Part shown: positions 26,491-37,869 of the stretch, piece after piece | Numbering within the stretch: the first letter of the stretch is position 1 | Layout of the letters: every line of letters starts with the position of its first letter | Source: Sesamum alatum | Taxonomy: Eukaryota; Streptophyta; Magnoliopsida; Lamiales; Pedaliaceae | Assembly: GCA_034509735.1 (NCBI GenBank) | Contig: JACGWO010000008.1 | Span: 12,845,864-12,909,863, forward strand | Length of the DNA: 64,000 nucleotides | Direction: 5' to 3' | Position numbers and translations under genes: made by a program | The notes under the pieces: model-generated | What the model saw: only the letters and a program-made list of their open reading frames with translations | Database searches by the model: none | Told to the model about the DNA's origin: nothing

Positions 26491-26690
26491 ACAGTAAAAT
26501 CTCTATAAATTAACAATATTGAAACCACGCGATTTTATTAATTTAAAGGAGATATTAATTAATCTATAAGTAAAAAATTTATTAGTTTGAAGATATTTTT
26601 TTCAAGTTAACGAATCTACATTTTTCATGAATAAAATAAATAAATTGTATTAATTTATAAAGGTTCTATTATATCTATAAATCATAAACT
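26491..26690 (+). repeat. Dispersed AT-rich repeat, copy 1 (uninterrupted)
   Basis: Begins ACAGTAAAATCTCTATAAAT and contains TTTTATTAATTTAAAG, TTTTTTTCAAGTTAACGAA and CATTTTTCATGAATAAAA. The same order occurs at 29418-29499 plus 40899-40985, where the gypsy element splits it. Family unknown, probably a small nonautonomous transposon. Confidence 0.75.
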
Positions 26691-27121
26691 CCTACAGTGG
26701 GTCACAGTTGAGATGGGCCAGTCCTCGGTAGTTAGTAGGCCGCAGTAGAGATGAATGTTGGGCTTTATTCTTTAGTTTTTGGGCACCTCAGCCTGCTACT
26801 TTTACCCTTGATGGGCTTGGACCTTGGAAATTTCGATGCACTATATATTAGTTTACAAACACATAATTGAAATAAAAGTGACTATCACTCCTCCGAATTT
26901 TTCTTTTTTACTTCTCCGAAAAATTAATTGTCCAAGAATCTTCGTGAGGTGGATTCCTACGAATGTAGGAATATTTGGGTCTTTGATATTTTTACAGTAG
27001 TATGTGTATATATTTATTTTATTTGCTTTGAAATTATTGTTAGTAAAAGATTCACAAATATTATTGTTTTGCACACTGAATATTGTAATAATTTGTTGGT
27101 TGATTTAGACATATCATTGTA
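26691..27121. other. No gene recognised
   Basis: AT-rich sequence with no terminal repeats, RNA gene or coding similarity that I can see. Confidence 0.4.
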
Positions 27122-27547
27122 TCTATACTAATATATAAAGGAAAGGCCTTTCTCACTCACAAATGACAGTTTATGACACCGCAATACCAATTTTTTGATT
27201 TTACCGATAATACCCATAAATTAGTTTTTCTTTCTTTCTTTCTTTTTTTTTAAAAAAATATAATGTGTTGATTTATATATATATGTATATATATGTATTT
27301 CTAATCTATACTAATATATAAAGGAAAGACTTTTCTCACTCACAAATGGTGGTTTACGACACCGCAACATCAATTTTTTTATTTTACCGATAATACCCAT
27401 AAAATTAGTTTTTTCTTTCATTCTTTCTTGATTTTTTTTTAAATATAATGTGTTGATTTATATATATATATATATTTTATATTTAATAATTTAAAACGTG
27501 TAATATTATTTTATATACACGTAGAGACGGCGTGTCACGACGGCTAG
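27122..27547 (+). mobile_element. Non-autonomous Helitron-like element with a duplicated 5' end
   Basis: Starts TCTATACTAATATATAAAGG after an A and ends GGCGTGTCACGACGGCTAG followed by T at 27547, with a CGTG-T-CACG hairpin about 7 bases before CTAG. The same 5' end begins again at 27305 with ~170 bp of closely similar sequence (GGAAAGRCYTTTCTCACTCAC, TTTTACCGATAATACCCATAAA). The locus is therefore either a tandem of a 3'-less copy and a full copy, or one nested at the 5' end of another. Confidence 0.72.
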
Positions 27548-27691
27548 TTTTCAAATAAAAGAAAGTGGATAGAACAATGGCGGTTGATGGATAAAATTGA
27601 AAACAATTAGTAAAATGCAAAACTATAACAGCGTTGATATTTCAGGGCTCTAATTTTCAGTATGAATACAAATAACAACATACATAAAAAC

Positions 27692-28100
27692 GGTTAATTA
27701 TACTTAAACCTCCTCTAAATATGTGAATTTGCACTTTTTTTTAAAAAATGTTTTGAAATTATACTTACACTCTTTTCGAAAATTCTCCTTTTACCTGACC
27801 CCCTTCCATTAGGGGTTATACAGAAGATGCTGGCGTCAATAAAAAAATTACATAAAAATTTAATCTATCTCTCATTTAACATTTCCCCTTATAAGTACAA
27901 AATGATTACAAGGGAATGTTAAATGAGAGGTAAAATTAAAAATATATGTAATTTTTTTTTATTAATATCAATATCTTTTGTCCATACCATAAAGAAAAAG
28001 GATTAGATGTAAACAGTGAATTTTCGAGAAAGTATAAGTGTAATTTAAAACCTTGAAAACTCATTTTTGTATTTTTAAAGAGGTATATGTGTAAATAACC
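27692..28100. mobile_element. Fold-back MITE with ~200-bp inverted arms
   Basis: Left arm starting GGTTAATTATACTTAAACC is the imperfect inverse of the right arm ending GTGTAAATAACC. Matching blocks include ATTATACTTACACTCTTTTCGAAAATT against AATTTTCGAGAAAGTATAAGTGTAA, and CTCTCATTTAACATTTCCCC against GGGAATGTTAAATGAGAG, meeting near 27900. No coding capacity. A TSD could not be fixed with confidence. Confidence 0.8.
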
Positions 28101-28837
28101 CTACTAAAAACAATCTCAAGAAGATAGAGAAAAAAATAACTCTGAATTATATAAATATATATGTGCATGTTGGGGAGAATGTGTGCATATGCGTGTGTAT
28201 GTATGTCATTGGTTAACTAGTTTTTTATATTAATTTTAAAAATTTCAAATCATCACTTTTGTTTCTTATATTGCTTGTAATTATTCAACCATTGTACAGG
28301 AGTTTTTTTTCTTTCTTTCATAATTTAAATTTAGAGGAATAAATGCGGTTGTCGTCTTGATATCAAAATTTTCAAATAAATTAATAATTAGAAGCGCAAA
28401 TAAATTACTTAATATTTGCATTACAAATTAAGGTTCACACTAAATTTGGATTTTATATATTTTCAAAAGATAAAATGCGAAAAATGTCAATATATCCAAA
28501 ATAAATACAAAACTTTTTTTTTTATTATATATTGATTAATTGGACCAATACATGTTAAGTACAACATGTTAAAAGATTAATTCATATCAAAACCAATGAT
28601 GTTATGTCCAATAAAAATTAATTCAAGCTATCTAAGCTCTTATTCAAGCTTATAAAAAAAAGATATCTCGTATAGGATGTCTGACACAACATACATATAG
28701 ATAGCTTATCCAAGCTTCAAAGTCCAAAATGTTTGTCAAGGTGAAGTTTTACAACTCGCGAAATTATTTTCATAAAATTCTCCAAATCTTAATATCATAT
28801 TTCAAGGTAATCATAGATTTTTTTCGGAAAAATTATA
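28101..28837. other. AT-rich stretch, nothing recognised
   Basis: No open frame of note, no obvious repeats beyond simple AT-rich sequence. Confidence 0.4.
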
Positions 28838-29160
28838 CTTTTTATCCCACGGGATAGGTACTATTACACTTTTGGTCGACACATTATGAGTTTAGCACTT
28901 TTGATCCCACATAAAGCAAAAGTGTTACACTTTTGATCCCAATGTGATGAATGGAAATCCATTTTCAAAGGCCGAAGGTTGTTTTCTTGTAGTTTGAAAA
29001 TCACTAGGCTTTTTAGAGGGAATTATATCCGGTTTTAACACTATTTTCATGTATCTCACTTTATAAAATGATAATTTTCCCACTAAATTTTACAGAAAAA
29101 AAAAAGATTACCCCCTTATGATAGATAAAAAAAATAACCTCTAACATTAACAAATTACAA
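28838..29160 (+). repeat. Dispersed noncoding repeat, copy in plus orientation
   Basis: GAAAAATTATACTTTTTATCCCACGG to the CTTATGATAGATAAAAAAA region is the reverse complement of 52690-52990. Shared landmarks are AAAAGTGTTACACTTTTGATC, TGAAAATCACTAGGCTTYTT, GGCATTATAT-like sequence and CACTNTATAAAATGAYAATTTTCC. Length about 310 bp. Family unknown. Confidence 0.85.
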
Positions 29161-29417
29161 CAATATTGATGTTAAATTCTGTGATTGCAAGAATAAAATG
29201 GTTGTAGAAAAAATAAAGGCACTACAAAATTAAAAAGAAAATTAACTAACTGCATTGGTGGGAAAAAAATCACTATTTGCAATATACAGATTTAGCCCTA
29301 TTTTTTCCCCTGCCAACTATGCACAGACATGCAATTTACATCACAAAAGAATTACCAATGTTGGCAATTGTCAAAAAATTACAGATTTGCCCAAAAACTA
29401 ATTAAAGAACCAAATAC

Positions 29418-29499
29418 AGTAAAACCTCTATAAATTAATAATATCAAGACAATGCACATTTATTAATTTAAAAAGGTATTAATTAATCGATAAACTAAT
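29418..29499 (+). repeat. Dispersed AT-rich repeat, copy 2, left part
   Basis: ACCTCTATAAATTAATAATAT onward matches 26498 onward. It is cut at 29499 by the gypsy LTR and resumes at 40899. Confidence 0.8.
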
Positions 29500-29939
29500 T
29501 GATGTGGGGAAAACTCTTAAAAGAACACGAGCGGCAAAATAAACTAAAAATATGAACGAGCTAAAGCTTACAAGTGCACGAGGGAGGGGGATTCCCATAT
29601 ACCAAGACTAAAACTACGAGGGGGACAGGAGGAAATTATGAGGAAAAGGGGACCGAAGGACTCGTGCCTCGTCCAGAAAACGCCGAAGAGAAAAAGGTAA
29701 GAGGGCAATAGTAGGAGCGGAGCAAAAATACAAGGGCCATGTCTGACACAACCCAGTACAACTCGTATGAAAAGTAAATGACACGAGGGAGGCCATTGTT
29801 CCTCCTCTCACTTGAAGGCTACAAGTCGATCTACAAGATCTGTCAAGTGGGCGTATGTGCACCGTCCAAATTTACTCCAACGGATTCCCGAATCAAAGAG
29901 GAGATCACCTCGTATTGATACGAGGCCAAAGGATCTCTC

Positions 29940-31925
29940 TAAAATCCTACGGGAGGCGTGTGGATCGTCCCGGGAGTAGCGCGAATGCAAAGCGCAGGAT
30001 AAATAAAAGATTTGCAAGAATTTAAACATGCATAAACGATATGTAAAACACGTTCAAGGGGTGTTCCCTTGAATCTCCTAGGCGTTCGGTGTATCTCATG
30101 AATAATAATAAACATACAAAACTATCATGGAGGCCATAGGGTTTAAAAGAAAGAGGGAAGAAAATTGTAAATCGAAAACCTACCGATTGTCGTTTTCGTC
30201 TTCAAACTAGTACTCATGTTGTTCCCCGTTTTGCTTCAAGATCTCGAACGGGAGACCCTCTAATTTGTACACGCAATCTGCCCACGTATCTTGATCTTCG
30301 TGCTAGCGAAACAACAAGTGTATGTTTTTGGAGAGTACGGATCGATCAAACGTTATTGATTAACGAGATCAATCCTCCTAAAGTTCAATTGTAGAAACAA
30401 GAGAACTTGAAAGACTTTCTTGGAAGAGAGGGAGAGGGTGCGGCCGAGAGAGAGAGAGAGGAAGAGGCCGAGTGTGTGTTGTGTGTGTGCTTCACAATTT
30501 CATCATCTCTTCTAAAGAGGACACTTAGGAATATTTATAGAGGAGGAATTAATTCCTACACTTTGAAGACTCCTTCTTGAATAGGATTTGACTAGGTCAA
30601 ATCCTAGTCAACATCTAGCTTTCTTGGTCAAACCAATCTAAGCCATAGATTTCTCTCTTTAATCTCAACCATTGATTAATTTAATGGAATATTTAAGTCT
30701 CATTTAAATTATCCTAAAGGCAATAAATAAATATATCAAATATAAATATTTATTCCAAGCCCATTAAATTAATTTCTAATAAATTCAATTTATTAGATAA
30801 ATTCCTTTAATCTAATAAAAGGAATTAATTGCTCTCCAAGAAAAGAAGGACCCGATTAAATCCAATTTAATCATTCCATTTTTCTCCAAATATTTAATTC
30901 TAAATTAAATACGTTATGTGTGCGGATTGTGTGTGACTCTTTAGGTTCACCTTCAGCTAGACTTGATTGGATTCCTAGAATCCGGCCGTCACCATGGGTG
31001 GCCGTATAGCAACGGTCCATGGCACTAGAGACTAGGTGAATATGCGTGGGGATGAACATTTAGGCTCTACAGTACATTTATCCTTCTGTCTATGGTATCA
31101 CCACTTAGTGTCTAAGGCACGAATATGTAGGTACCCATTTTGGACCTAAGTGTCGGTCTGTCCTTTACTAAACGCCGCAAGGGAATCCTTCCCTTCTGTT
31201 CAGTTACTGTGGCCACAGATTTTAGGGACAAGACACAGATTATAGTGAGACACAACTGTCAACACCCCTGACAGGAGACAGATCCTTTCTTGGAAACTAC
31301 TGTCACGTTGTACACCATGGCTGCACTAGATATGGCTTATGACTACTCAAATGCATTTTGGCAATCTCTCACCAAACCTAAGATACAGTCTCGATGTACA
31401 GGTAAACTCAGCAATTCCTCAAGTAAAAGGATTTGACCTGTACCGTTGGAACCGGGAACTCACGTCATACCTAACCGACCCTACTCAAGGTCCTCTGTAA
31501 GACGGTTCCTGCGAGTCACCTCAATCAGCCGCTCCCTAGCAGGGCAACCCACTAACACTGCTTAGACGACCCTCGTCACCCGTTGATGAAACATGACAGC
31601 AGATGCTTAGTGCAAGTCTCAAGGGGAATCTCGATACCCATTTTTGAGATTCCTTGACTTGGAGATTTTCAGACTGATTCGGCAGAACTGATTTCATGGA
31701 CCTACCTCCAAGCGTAGTCCCAGTCCCCTAAATGTGATTTCAATATGTGGGCTATGTTTATGTAGCGAACGGTTATAAAGCAGATAAAGTGAACACAAAC
31801 AAAGTATGCGCCAAATGAATTTTCACTTTCTAATTCATCAAGGTTTTATCATAAACTTCGAAATTGTTCAGACATAGGTTATAATTTGCCTATCAAGATT
31901 GGCTACATGATCACCTATTCTAACA
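29940..31925 (-). mobile_element. Solo copia LTR in the gypsy 5' LTR
   Basis: The plus reading ends CATGATCACCTATTCTAACA, the inverse of TGTTAGAATAGGTGATCATG, so the LTR is on the minus strand; 1986 bp. Landmarks in inverse order include GTGTGGATCGTCCCGGGAG, GACTCTTTAGGTTCACC, CCATGGCACTAGAGACTAGG and CATGACAGCAGATGCTTAGTG. The TSD is CTCTC (29935-29939 and 31926-31930). Its left end reads TAAAATCC rather than TG, so the canonical end there is mutated. Confidence 0.93.
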
Positions 31926-31934
31926 CTCTCACCC

Positions 31935-31942
31935 TATAAATA
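31935..31942 (+). promoter_or_regulatory. Probable TATA box of the gypsy 5' LTR
   Basis: TATAAATA, conserved in the 3' LTR in the same context (before CCAGCATCATGGG). It lies 4 bases after the TSD of the solo LTR, so the insertion separates it from all upstream promoter sequence. Confidence 0.6.
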
Positions 31943-32064
31943 CCAGCATCATGGGCAAGAGGAAGAACAAGGAAAAAAAAAAAAAAAAACAACAACACCA
32001 CCACAAATACCCAAATCATAAAAATCCCATTACATTGTATTATAGAATTTCTTACCACATCAAG

Positions 32065-32082
32065 TGGCATCATCTGTGGGAA
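32065..32082 (+). other. Primer-binding region of the gypsy element
   Basis: TGGCATCATCTGTGGGAA follows the LTR end by 2 bases. It resembles the TGGCGCCGTCTGTGGGAA motif typical of plant Tat-like gypsy elements with a few CpG-decay changes. Confidence 0.75.
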
Positions 32083-32245
32083 ATATTGTGCGGTGTTAAT
32101 AGTGAGAAGGGAAACAGAAAAGCATTCTGAAATCAATGAGAGCACGGAAGTTGAAAGGCAAGACTTGTTCGAGGGTTTCCCTAAAACAAAGGAGTAGAAA
32201 GAGAAGCGAAGCACCAACTCCGGATCATCTAGGGTTCGATACTTT

Positions 32246-33320
32246 TTGACCCAGGATGTGAAAGCCTTATTAGAGGAGGAGGCAAAAAAAGAAGCTCGAT
32301 GGCGATACGCATTATGCATGAAAAAGAGGGAATCCAAAATGATAGCCCGACTCGTGGGGACACGTCCAAATCAGGGTGGAAGGCTTGGTGGGAAGCAGTC
32401 GGGCCCCGTCGCCAGTGCTACCAGCAGCTCCAAAGGAGGACTCTTGAATCGAAAATTTACGAAGAGACATAGTAGAGCTGCGAAAGCAGTTGATTCCTAT
32501 AGCTCCAGTAATGTGAAAAGAGGGCCCTTTCTCTCAGGATATATTATAACTCCATTGCCATCCAATGTACGGATTCCCCAACTGGCCTGGTATGTGGGAG
32601 AAAAAGGGGACCATTGAGGTCATGTAGACCAATTTGTGGCAGTAATGGACTTAGTAGAAGCCAATGATCCCATGTTGTGTCGGATCTTTCCGACGAACCT
32701 GGTAGGCCGAGCCCAGACTTGGTTTTCCCAATTGCCGCAAGGATCCATCCTAAATTTTTGATCAGATGGCCAAAGGTTAAGCGAACGATACCCCAAAAAC
32801 CCCAGTCACCCCTTTGTCGTCGTACAAGGAGAAGGGAAGCCTTTTAGAGACTATGTGCAAAGATTCGCTAGCGAAATAGTGGACATACCTAACTTGAGTT
32901 AGCAAACTGGGACGAGTTACTAATGAGGGCCAAAAATTCATTTTAATAGAAGAATCCCAAAAAGTTAAAGAATCTCAATGATCCGAAAGAGAAACAGTGC
33001 GGGAAATACCTCGAAGGGATTTAGAAGAAATAAATCGAAGGCGACAGATGCAGACATACACCCCGTTAAACACCACATGAACTCAAGTACTAGTGATAGC
33101 TGGAAGAAGCGAGCAGCTAAGATGGCCCCTCAAAATGAGAGATAGGAACGATAGGCAGAAATCATTCAAGTACTATCATTTTAATCAAGATAGGGGGCAC
33201 ACGACAGATGAATGTTATCACTTGAAGGACGAATTAGAAAGATTGGTACAGATGGGACGTCTTAAAGACCTAATACAAACACTGGGAGCTCCCCAACAAA
33301 TGACTGGGAAACAATAAGAT
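32246..33320 (+). pseudogene. Gypsy gag
   Basis: Gag packages the RNA in a cytoplasmic particle. The frame opening at 32246 (MTQDVKALLEEEAKK) leads into a capsid-like region with LPSNVRIPQLAWY near 32565, then, after a stop, CRIFPTNLVGRAQTWFSQLP near 32680 and GKPFRDYVQRFASEIVDIP near 32835. This is the retrotransposon gag pattern of Tat-like elements. The zinc knuckle near 33165 reads YYHFNQDRGHTTDECYHLKD; the first cysteine of the CX2(F)H..H..C pattern is tyrosine. Several stops and at least one frameshift. Confidence 0.85.
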
Positions 33321-33559
33321 GCCCCATCTAAACAATATGATCCCAAACCTCTTGAGGGGAATTGGCCCCGAGGACAGATGGATAGCATTGTCGAAGGAGG
33401 AGAATACAGGGGAGTCACCAAGTCCGCTCACAAAAGATACTTGAGAAAAGTGTCGGGTCCTATCCACATAAACAGTTGTGCGTCCAGAGGATCTCGTAAT
33501 GAAACGTTGCCGATAGCATTCACGGGTGAAGATAAGAAGGAGGTAGTTTTCCCCCCATG

Positions 33560-34046
33560 AAGAAGCATTGGTTATAGTTGCAATTATATTAAATGTGGAG
33601 GTTCGACGAATATTGATCGATAGTGGGAGTTCGGTTGACATTTTGTTCTTCAAACCATTTCAGGAGATGGGTTTGGGAAGACACTTGATACACCACAAGA
33701 AACCACGTTGATTGGATTCGGAGGAAGCATCATCCGAACAATTGGGAAAGTCCCTCTACCAATATTACTAGGCGAGGAGCCACACCGACGAACCCATATG
33801 GCCAACTTCCTAGTAGTTGATTTCGAGTCTCCTAGCTACAACGTCATTCAAGAAAGGCCCACTCTAAATACTGTACTAGCAGTGGTATCCACTTCCTGCC
33901 TAAAAAATGAAATTTCCCACCTCATCAGGGGTGGGGAGGTGAAGGGAGACCAACGAAAAGCGCGACAACGTGTAGCGCGCTTAAACATATGCTTGGGGAA
34001 GGCCGTCCGCCAATACTCCCCAAAGCTGCAACCTAAAAACAAATAA
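33560..34046 (+). pseudogene. Gypsy aspartic protease
   Basis: EVRRILIDSGSSVDILFF near 33599 holds the DSG active site of a retropepsin-like protease that would process Gag-Pol. The frame shifts at about 33690. The rest, TLIGFGGSIIRTIGKVPLP then ANFLVVDFESPSYNVIQERP, lies in a 112-codon frame at 33708-34046. The order and spacing are those of Tat-clade proteases. Confidence 0.88.
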
Positions 34047-34099
34047 ACCCTATGGAGGAAATACGATATATTGCCCTATACCCTGCAGGATAGCGAAAG

Positions 34100-35000
34100 G
34101 TGCAAGTAGGGAAACATCTCTTGCAAGAGGAAACCCAACACTTGGTATAATTCTTGAAAGACATCCAAACCACATTTGAAATGATGGCAGGAGGATTCGC
34201 TCGGATTCCCAACAGTGTCATCATACACCAACTAAATGTGAGAAAGGAAGCGCCCTCAGTCAAACAAAAGAAAAGGCATTTCAACGCAGAAAGAAATAAA
34301 ATCATCCATGAGGAAACACATAGGTTATTAAGAGCAGGCTACATAAAGGAAGTGATATATCGGACTGGATCTTCAATGTGGTCTTAGTATCGAAACAAGA
34401 CGGTCATTAGATAATGTGCGTTGATTTCATTAATCTAAACAAGGTATGCCCGAAGGATTCCTACCCGTTTGCCCAGTTGGTGGACTCCACAGCGGGGTGC
34501 GAGAGGTTGAGCATGTATGCGTATTAGGGATATAATCAAATTCGGTTGGCCTAGGAGGACCAGGAAAAAACCATTTTTATAACTGACAGAGGGTTGTACC
34601 GTTACACAGACATGCAATTTACCGATGCAAGAGCCACCTACCAATGCATGGTGAACAAGGTATTCTCCGATCAAGTCGGGCTTAACATGGAGATATATGT
34701 GGATGATATGGTCAAGAGTATCCACAAAAGGCTGCATTTGTTGGATTTCACAGAATGTTTCACAATGTAAAACAATATGGAATCAAGCTAAACCCAAAGC
34801 AATGTATCTTTGGAGTGGAAGGAGAAAAATTATTGGGATATCTTGTTACCCAAAGGGGAATCGTAGCAAACCCATATAAGATTGTTGTCATCAAAGATAT
34901 GAAGGAACCTCAGACTTTCAGAGAATTACAACAACTCACGGGAAGATTGACAATCCTAAATCGATTCATCTCACGAGCTGATGACAGATGACTTCCCATT
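34100..35000 (+). pseudogene. Gypsy reverse transcriptase
   Basis: Motifs in order: FARIPNSVIIHQLNV near 34194, HFNAERNKIIHEETHRLL, then after a frame change MCVDFINLNKVCPKDSYP near 34420. Next come EDQEKTIFITDRGLYRY, NMEIYVDDMVKSI near 34687 (catalytic YVDD intact) and KLNPKQCIFGVEGEKLLGYL near 34785, ending with LQQLTGRLTILNRFISRAD. At least two frameshifts and two stops break it. Confidence 0.92.
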
Positions 35001-35368
35001 TTTAAAGTACTCCGTAACGTCAAGAAATTCCAATTGACAGAAGAATGCAACAAAACCTTTGCAGAACTAAAATCCTACCTGTTGCAACCCCCTTGTGAAA
35101 GAAACCGTAGAAAGGCGAACGGCCTTATGTGTACTTGGCCCTATCAGAAGATGCGACTAGCGTCGTATTAACTAAGAACCAAAGAGGAAATCATCTCCCC
35201 GTGTATTATGTCACCTATATGCTACAAGGAGCGGAAAAGCGATATGTCCTGATGGAGAAGATGGTGTTGGCCTTAGCACGAGTTGCTCGATAACTACGGC
35301 CTTATTTCCTAGCACATCTAATCACGGTTCTCACGAATCAGCCTTCAAAACATGCCCTACAAACCAGC
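35001..35368 (+). pseudogene. Gypsy RNase H (first, reverse-transcriptase-linked)
   Basis: After a stop and a frame change: LALSEDATSVVLTKNQRG, HLPVYYVTYMLQGAEKRYV and LRPYFLAHLITVLTNQPS between about 35140 and 35350. This is the connection and RNase H region that follows RT in Tat elements. Decayed but collinear. Confidence 0.8.
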
Positions 35369-35880
35369 ATGGGAAACCACATGATGCAATGGTCCTATGA
35401 ATTAAATGAATTTGGCTTCGAGTACCAGCCTAGGACTGCTATCAAAACTCAGGCATTGGCAGATTTTCTGGTAGAACTGCCACCAGCGGAAGAAGAGAGT
35501 AAAGGAGAATGGACTTTGTATGTGGATGGTTTTGCCACAGAAAAGAAGGCCAGAGGAGGAATACTAATCATTTCCCCAGAAAAAGATGAGCTCCAATACG
35601 CAATTCAGTTTTATACGGTACTATCCAACAATGAAGCTGAGTGTGAAACCTTACTGCTAGGCATGAATCTCGCGCAAGCATTAGGAGCGCAGAAGCTCAA
35701 GAGTTATAGTGATTCCCAACTAGTGGTGGAACAAGTGAATGGAAGATTCGAAGCAAAGGAGGAAAGGATGAAAAACTTATTATCCAAAATGCTGAATCCA
35801 AGGTCATTATTGAAAGAATATGCCCTAGAGCAAATCGCGTGGGCAGAAAACATCAAAGTAGATAAGCTTACATGAATTAG
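35369..35880 (+). pseudogene. Gypsy second RNase H (archaeal-type, Tat clade)
   Basis: An intact 168-codon frame. After NEFGFEYQPRTAIKTQALAD come WTLYVDGFAT (first Asp), SNNEAECETLLLGMNLA (Glu) and YSDSQLVVEQV (second Asp), the DED core of RNase H. A second RNase H of this type is a known feature of the plant Tat clade. This is the best preserved enzymatic domain of the element; it ends at a stop after VDKLT. Confidence 0.88.
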
Positions 35881-35953
35881 CGGGATGGAAGAAATAAAAA
35901 CTTCACAGGTGTCACTACTAAAAATAAGCTCGGAGAGTAGTGGAGCATAAATT

Positions 35954-37165
35954 GTGCCGATAAGCGGGAGGTTACCCTCTTGGATGGACGGAATCAGAGA
36001 CTATATAGAGAAAGGGCTATTACCACAAGACACGACCGAAGCACAAAAAATAAAGAGGATAGCGGGGCGTTTCTTCATCGAGATGGGGTACCTTTTCAAA
36101 AAATCCCTCACTTTACCAGCCTTGCGATGCTTAACACCCGAAGAGGCCTTTAAGGTACTCAAAGAAATTCATGAGGGAAGTTGTGGAGACCATTACGGAG
36201 GCAGAAGTTTGGCCCTAAAAACTATAAGAAATGGATACTTTTGGCCTACCCTTCATATGGATAGAATGCAGATGGCCAAGACCTGTACCAATTACCAGCT
36301 TCACGGAAACTTGAACCATGTCCCAGGAATTAAGATCGAGTATACACCCCCAGCTGTTCGAACATTAGGGAATTGATCTAGTAGGTTCTTTTCCCCCGCT
36401 CAAAGACGAAAAATGTTTTTAGTAGTTGCAGTAGATCACTTCACCAAATGGATCGAAGCGGAACTAGTTGCGCGAATTATGGAGAAAAGCATGACCAGCT
36501 TCATGTGTAAAAACATAATCTGTCGTTTCGGGATACTCGCTAGGTTACGTCAGATAATGGAACGCAATTCAATGGAGCAAAGTTCGGAAGATGGTGTGCG
36601 GACTGGGGAATTAAGCAAATTTTTACTTCCATAGAGAACCAAGAGCCAACTGTCAGACGGAAGTTAGTAACAGGATCCTGCTTCAAAATTTAAAGCCAAG
36701 CTCGAAATTCAAAAGAAAATTGGGTTGAAGAAATCTCGGGAATATTATGGACGTATAGAACCACCCCTCGGTCTACAATGGGTGAGACCCCATTCTTTCT
36801 TCTACATGGGACGGAGGCACTAATCCCGACAAAAATCGTCGAGGCTACAGTTAGGGTGCTAGAGTTCAACGACAAAATAAATGAAGAATCCTAATGTTTT
36901 GAACTAGACGTGGTCAAAGAAAAAAGAATCGAAGTGAGAATACTATTAGAAAACTACAAACATAGGACTCTCAGAGCCTACAATTGGACTGTTAAAGAGG
37001 GTGCTCCAAGTGGGGGATCTAGTTAGGAAAAAACATTGGAAAGTTGGATCCGAAATGGAAAAGACCCTACTAAATACAAGAAGTCAGGAAGAGGGATCTT
37101 ATAAACTCGTTACACTTGAAGGAAAGAAGTACCATCAACTTGGAGTATCCACAACTTGAAAATAT
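35954..37165 (+). pseudogene. Gypsy integrase
   Basis: The zinc-binding N-terminus reads EIHEGSCGDHYGGRSLALKT near 36167 and CTNYQ near 36286, where the last cysteine of HHCC is lost. The core starts GIDLVGSFPPLKDEK in another frame near 36370, continues FLVVAVDHFTKWIEAE at 36416 and then, after a frameshift, SDNGTQFNGAKFGRWCADWG near 36553. ILWTYRTTPRSTMGETPF near 36745 and GTEALIP lead to a C-terminus ending near NLKIYY at 37160. At least three frameshifts; inactive. Confidence 0.9.
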
Positions 37166-37298
37166 ATTACTGTTAAACGCACAGAAAAAAACAGCAGTTT
37201 ACTTTCAATAAGTGAAGTTAGGAGCCTAGGCGAGTTGGAAAAGTTGTTATAGTAAAAAAAGGTCAACTTATGATAATACAATTGCAGTTCGAGAAAGG

Positions 37299-37320
37299 AT
37301 TTTTTTTTTTTTTTTTTTTT
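37299..37320. repeat. Poly-T tract
   Basis: Run of T between the IN end and the minisatellite; no function inferred. Confidence 0.9.
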
Positions 37321-37350
37321 AGGAATGGCAAGAAAAGGAGATACGAGGAA

Positions 37351-37600
37351 GCTGAAAATCTACAAAGATACGAGGCCAGAAAACTGCCATATACATGGTA
37401 AAAGCTACAAAGATACGAGATCAGAAAATGCCTATATACATGGTAGCTGAAAATCTACAAAAAAGCACGAGGCTAAAAGTGCCCGTGTATGAGGTTGCTG
37501 AAAATCTACAAAGACACGAGGCTAAAAGTAACCATGTACGATGTTGCTGAAAATCTACAAAAAGTACGATGCCTGATGTGTCCGAATACAAGGGTGATGA
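37351..37600 (+). repeat. ~49-bp minisatellite, about five units, in the gypsy 3' region
   Basis: Units start at 37351, about 37401, 37446, 37497 and 37546 with GCTGAAAATCTACAAA, followed by GATACGAGGC.. and a CCATATACATGGT-like end. Lies between IN and the antisense gene. Confidence 0.85.
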
Positions 37601-37869
37601 ACAACTAAACAAAGCTTTACAAAATAACAAGGTCAAAAAAGCCGCGAGATAACTTTGTGCCCAAAAATATATTAAAATATGCCCCCAGAAATTTAACTAA
37701 ATAACAAAAGACAAGGCCCACCCAGTTCAAAACAAAAACTACTACAAAATACCTACTGAGCATGACAGAAAAATAAGTGGGAACAATCCCACTAACCTAC
37801 TAGGGTCCCGAGAAAATCAAAAAGCAAAAAGAGACATGTAGCCTCGTACAAAAGGGAGGGACCCTATTC

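Larger units (their letters stand above)
29500..32062 (+). mobile_element. 5' LTR of the gypsy element, split by a solo LTR
   Basis: 29500-29939 and 31931-32062 together match the 3' LTR (about 572 against 567 bp). TATAAATA at 31935-31942 is the probable promoter; the 3' LTR has it at 40774-40781. Confidence 0.92.

Noticed and set aside
29614..30029. Minus-strand frames in the gypsy LTR and again at 40442-40837
   Set aside because: The same frame appears in both LTRs because the LTRs are copies; no domain, and LTR position argues against a gene.
37351..37600. CRISPR-like direct repeats
   Set aside because: Units are contiguous and diverged with no unique spacers; the context is a plant gypsy retrotransposon.
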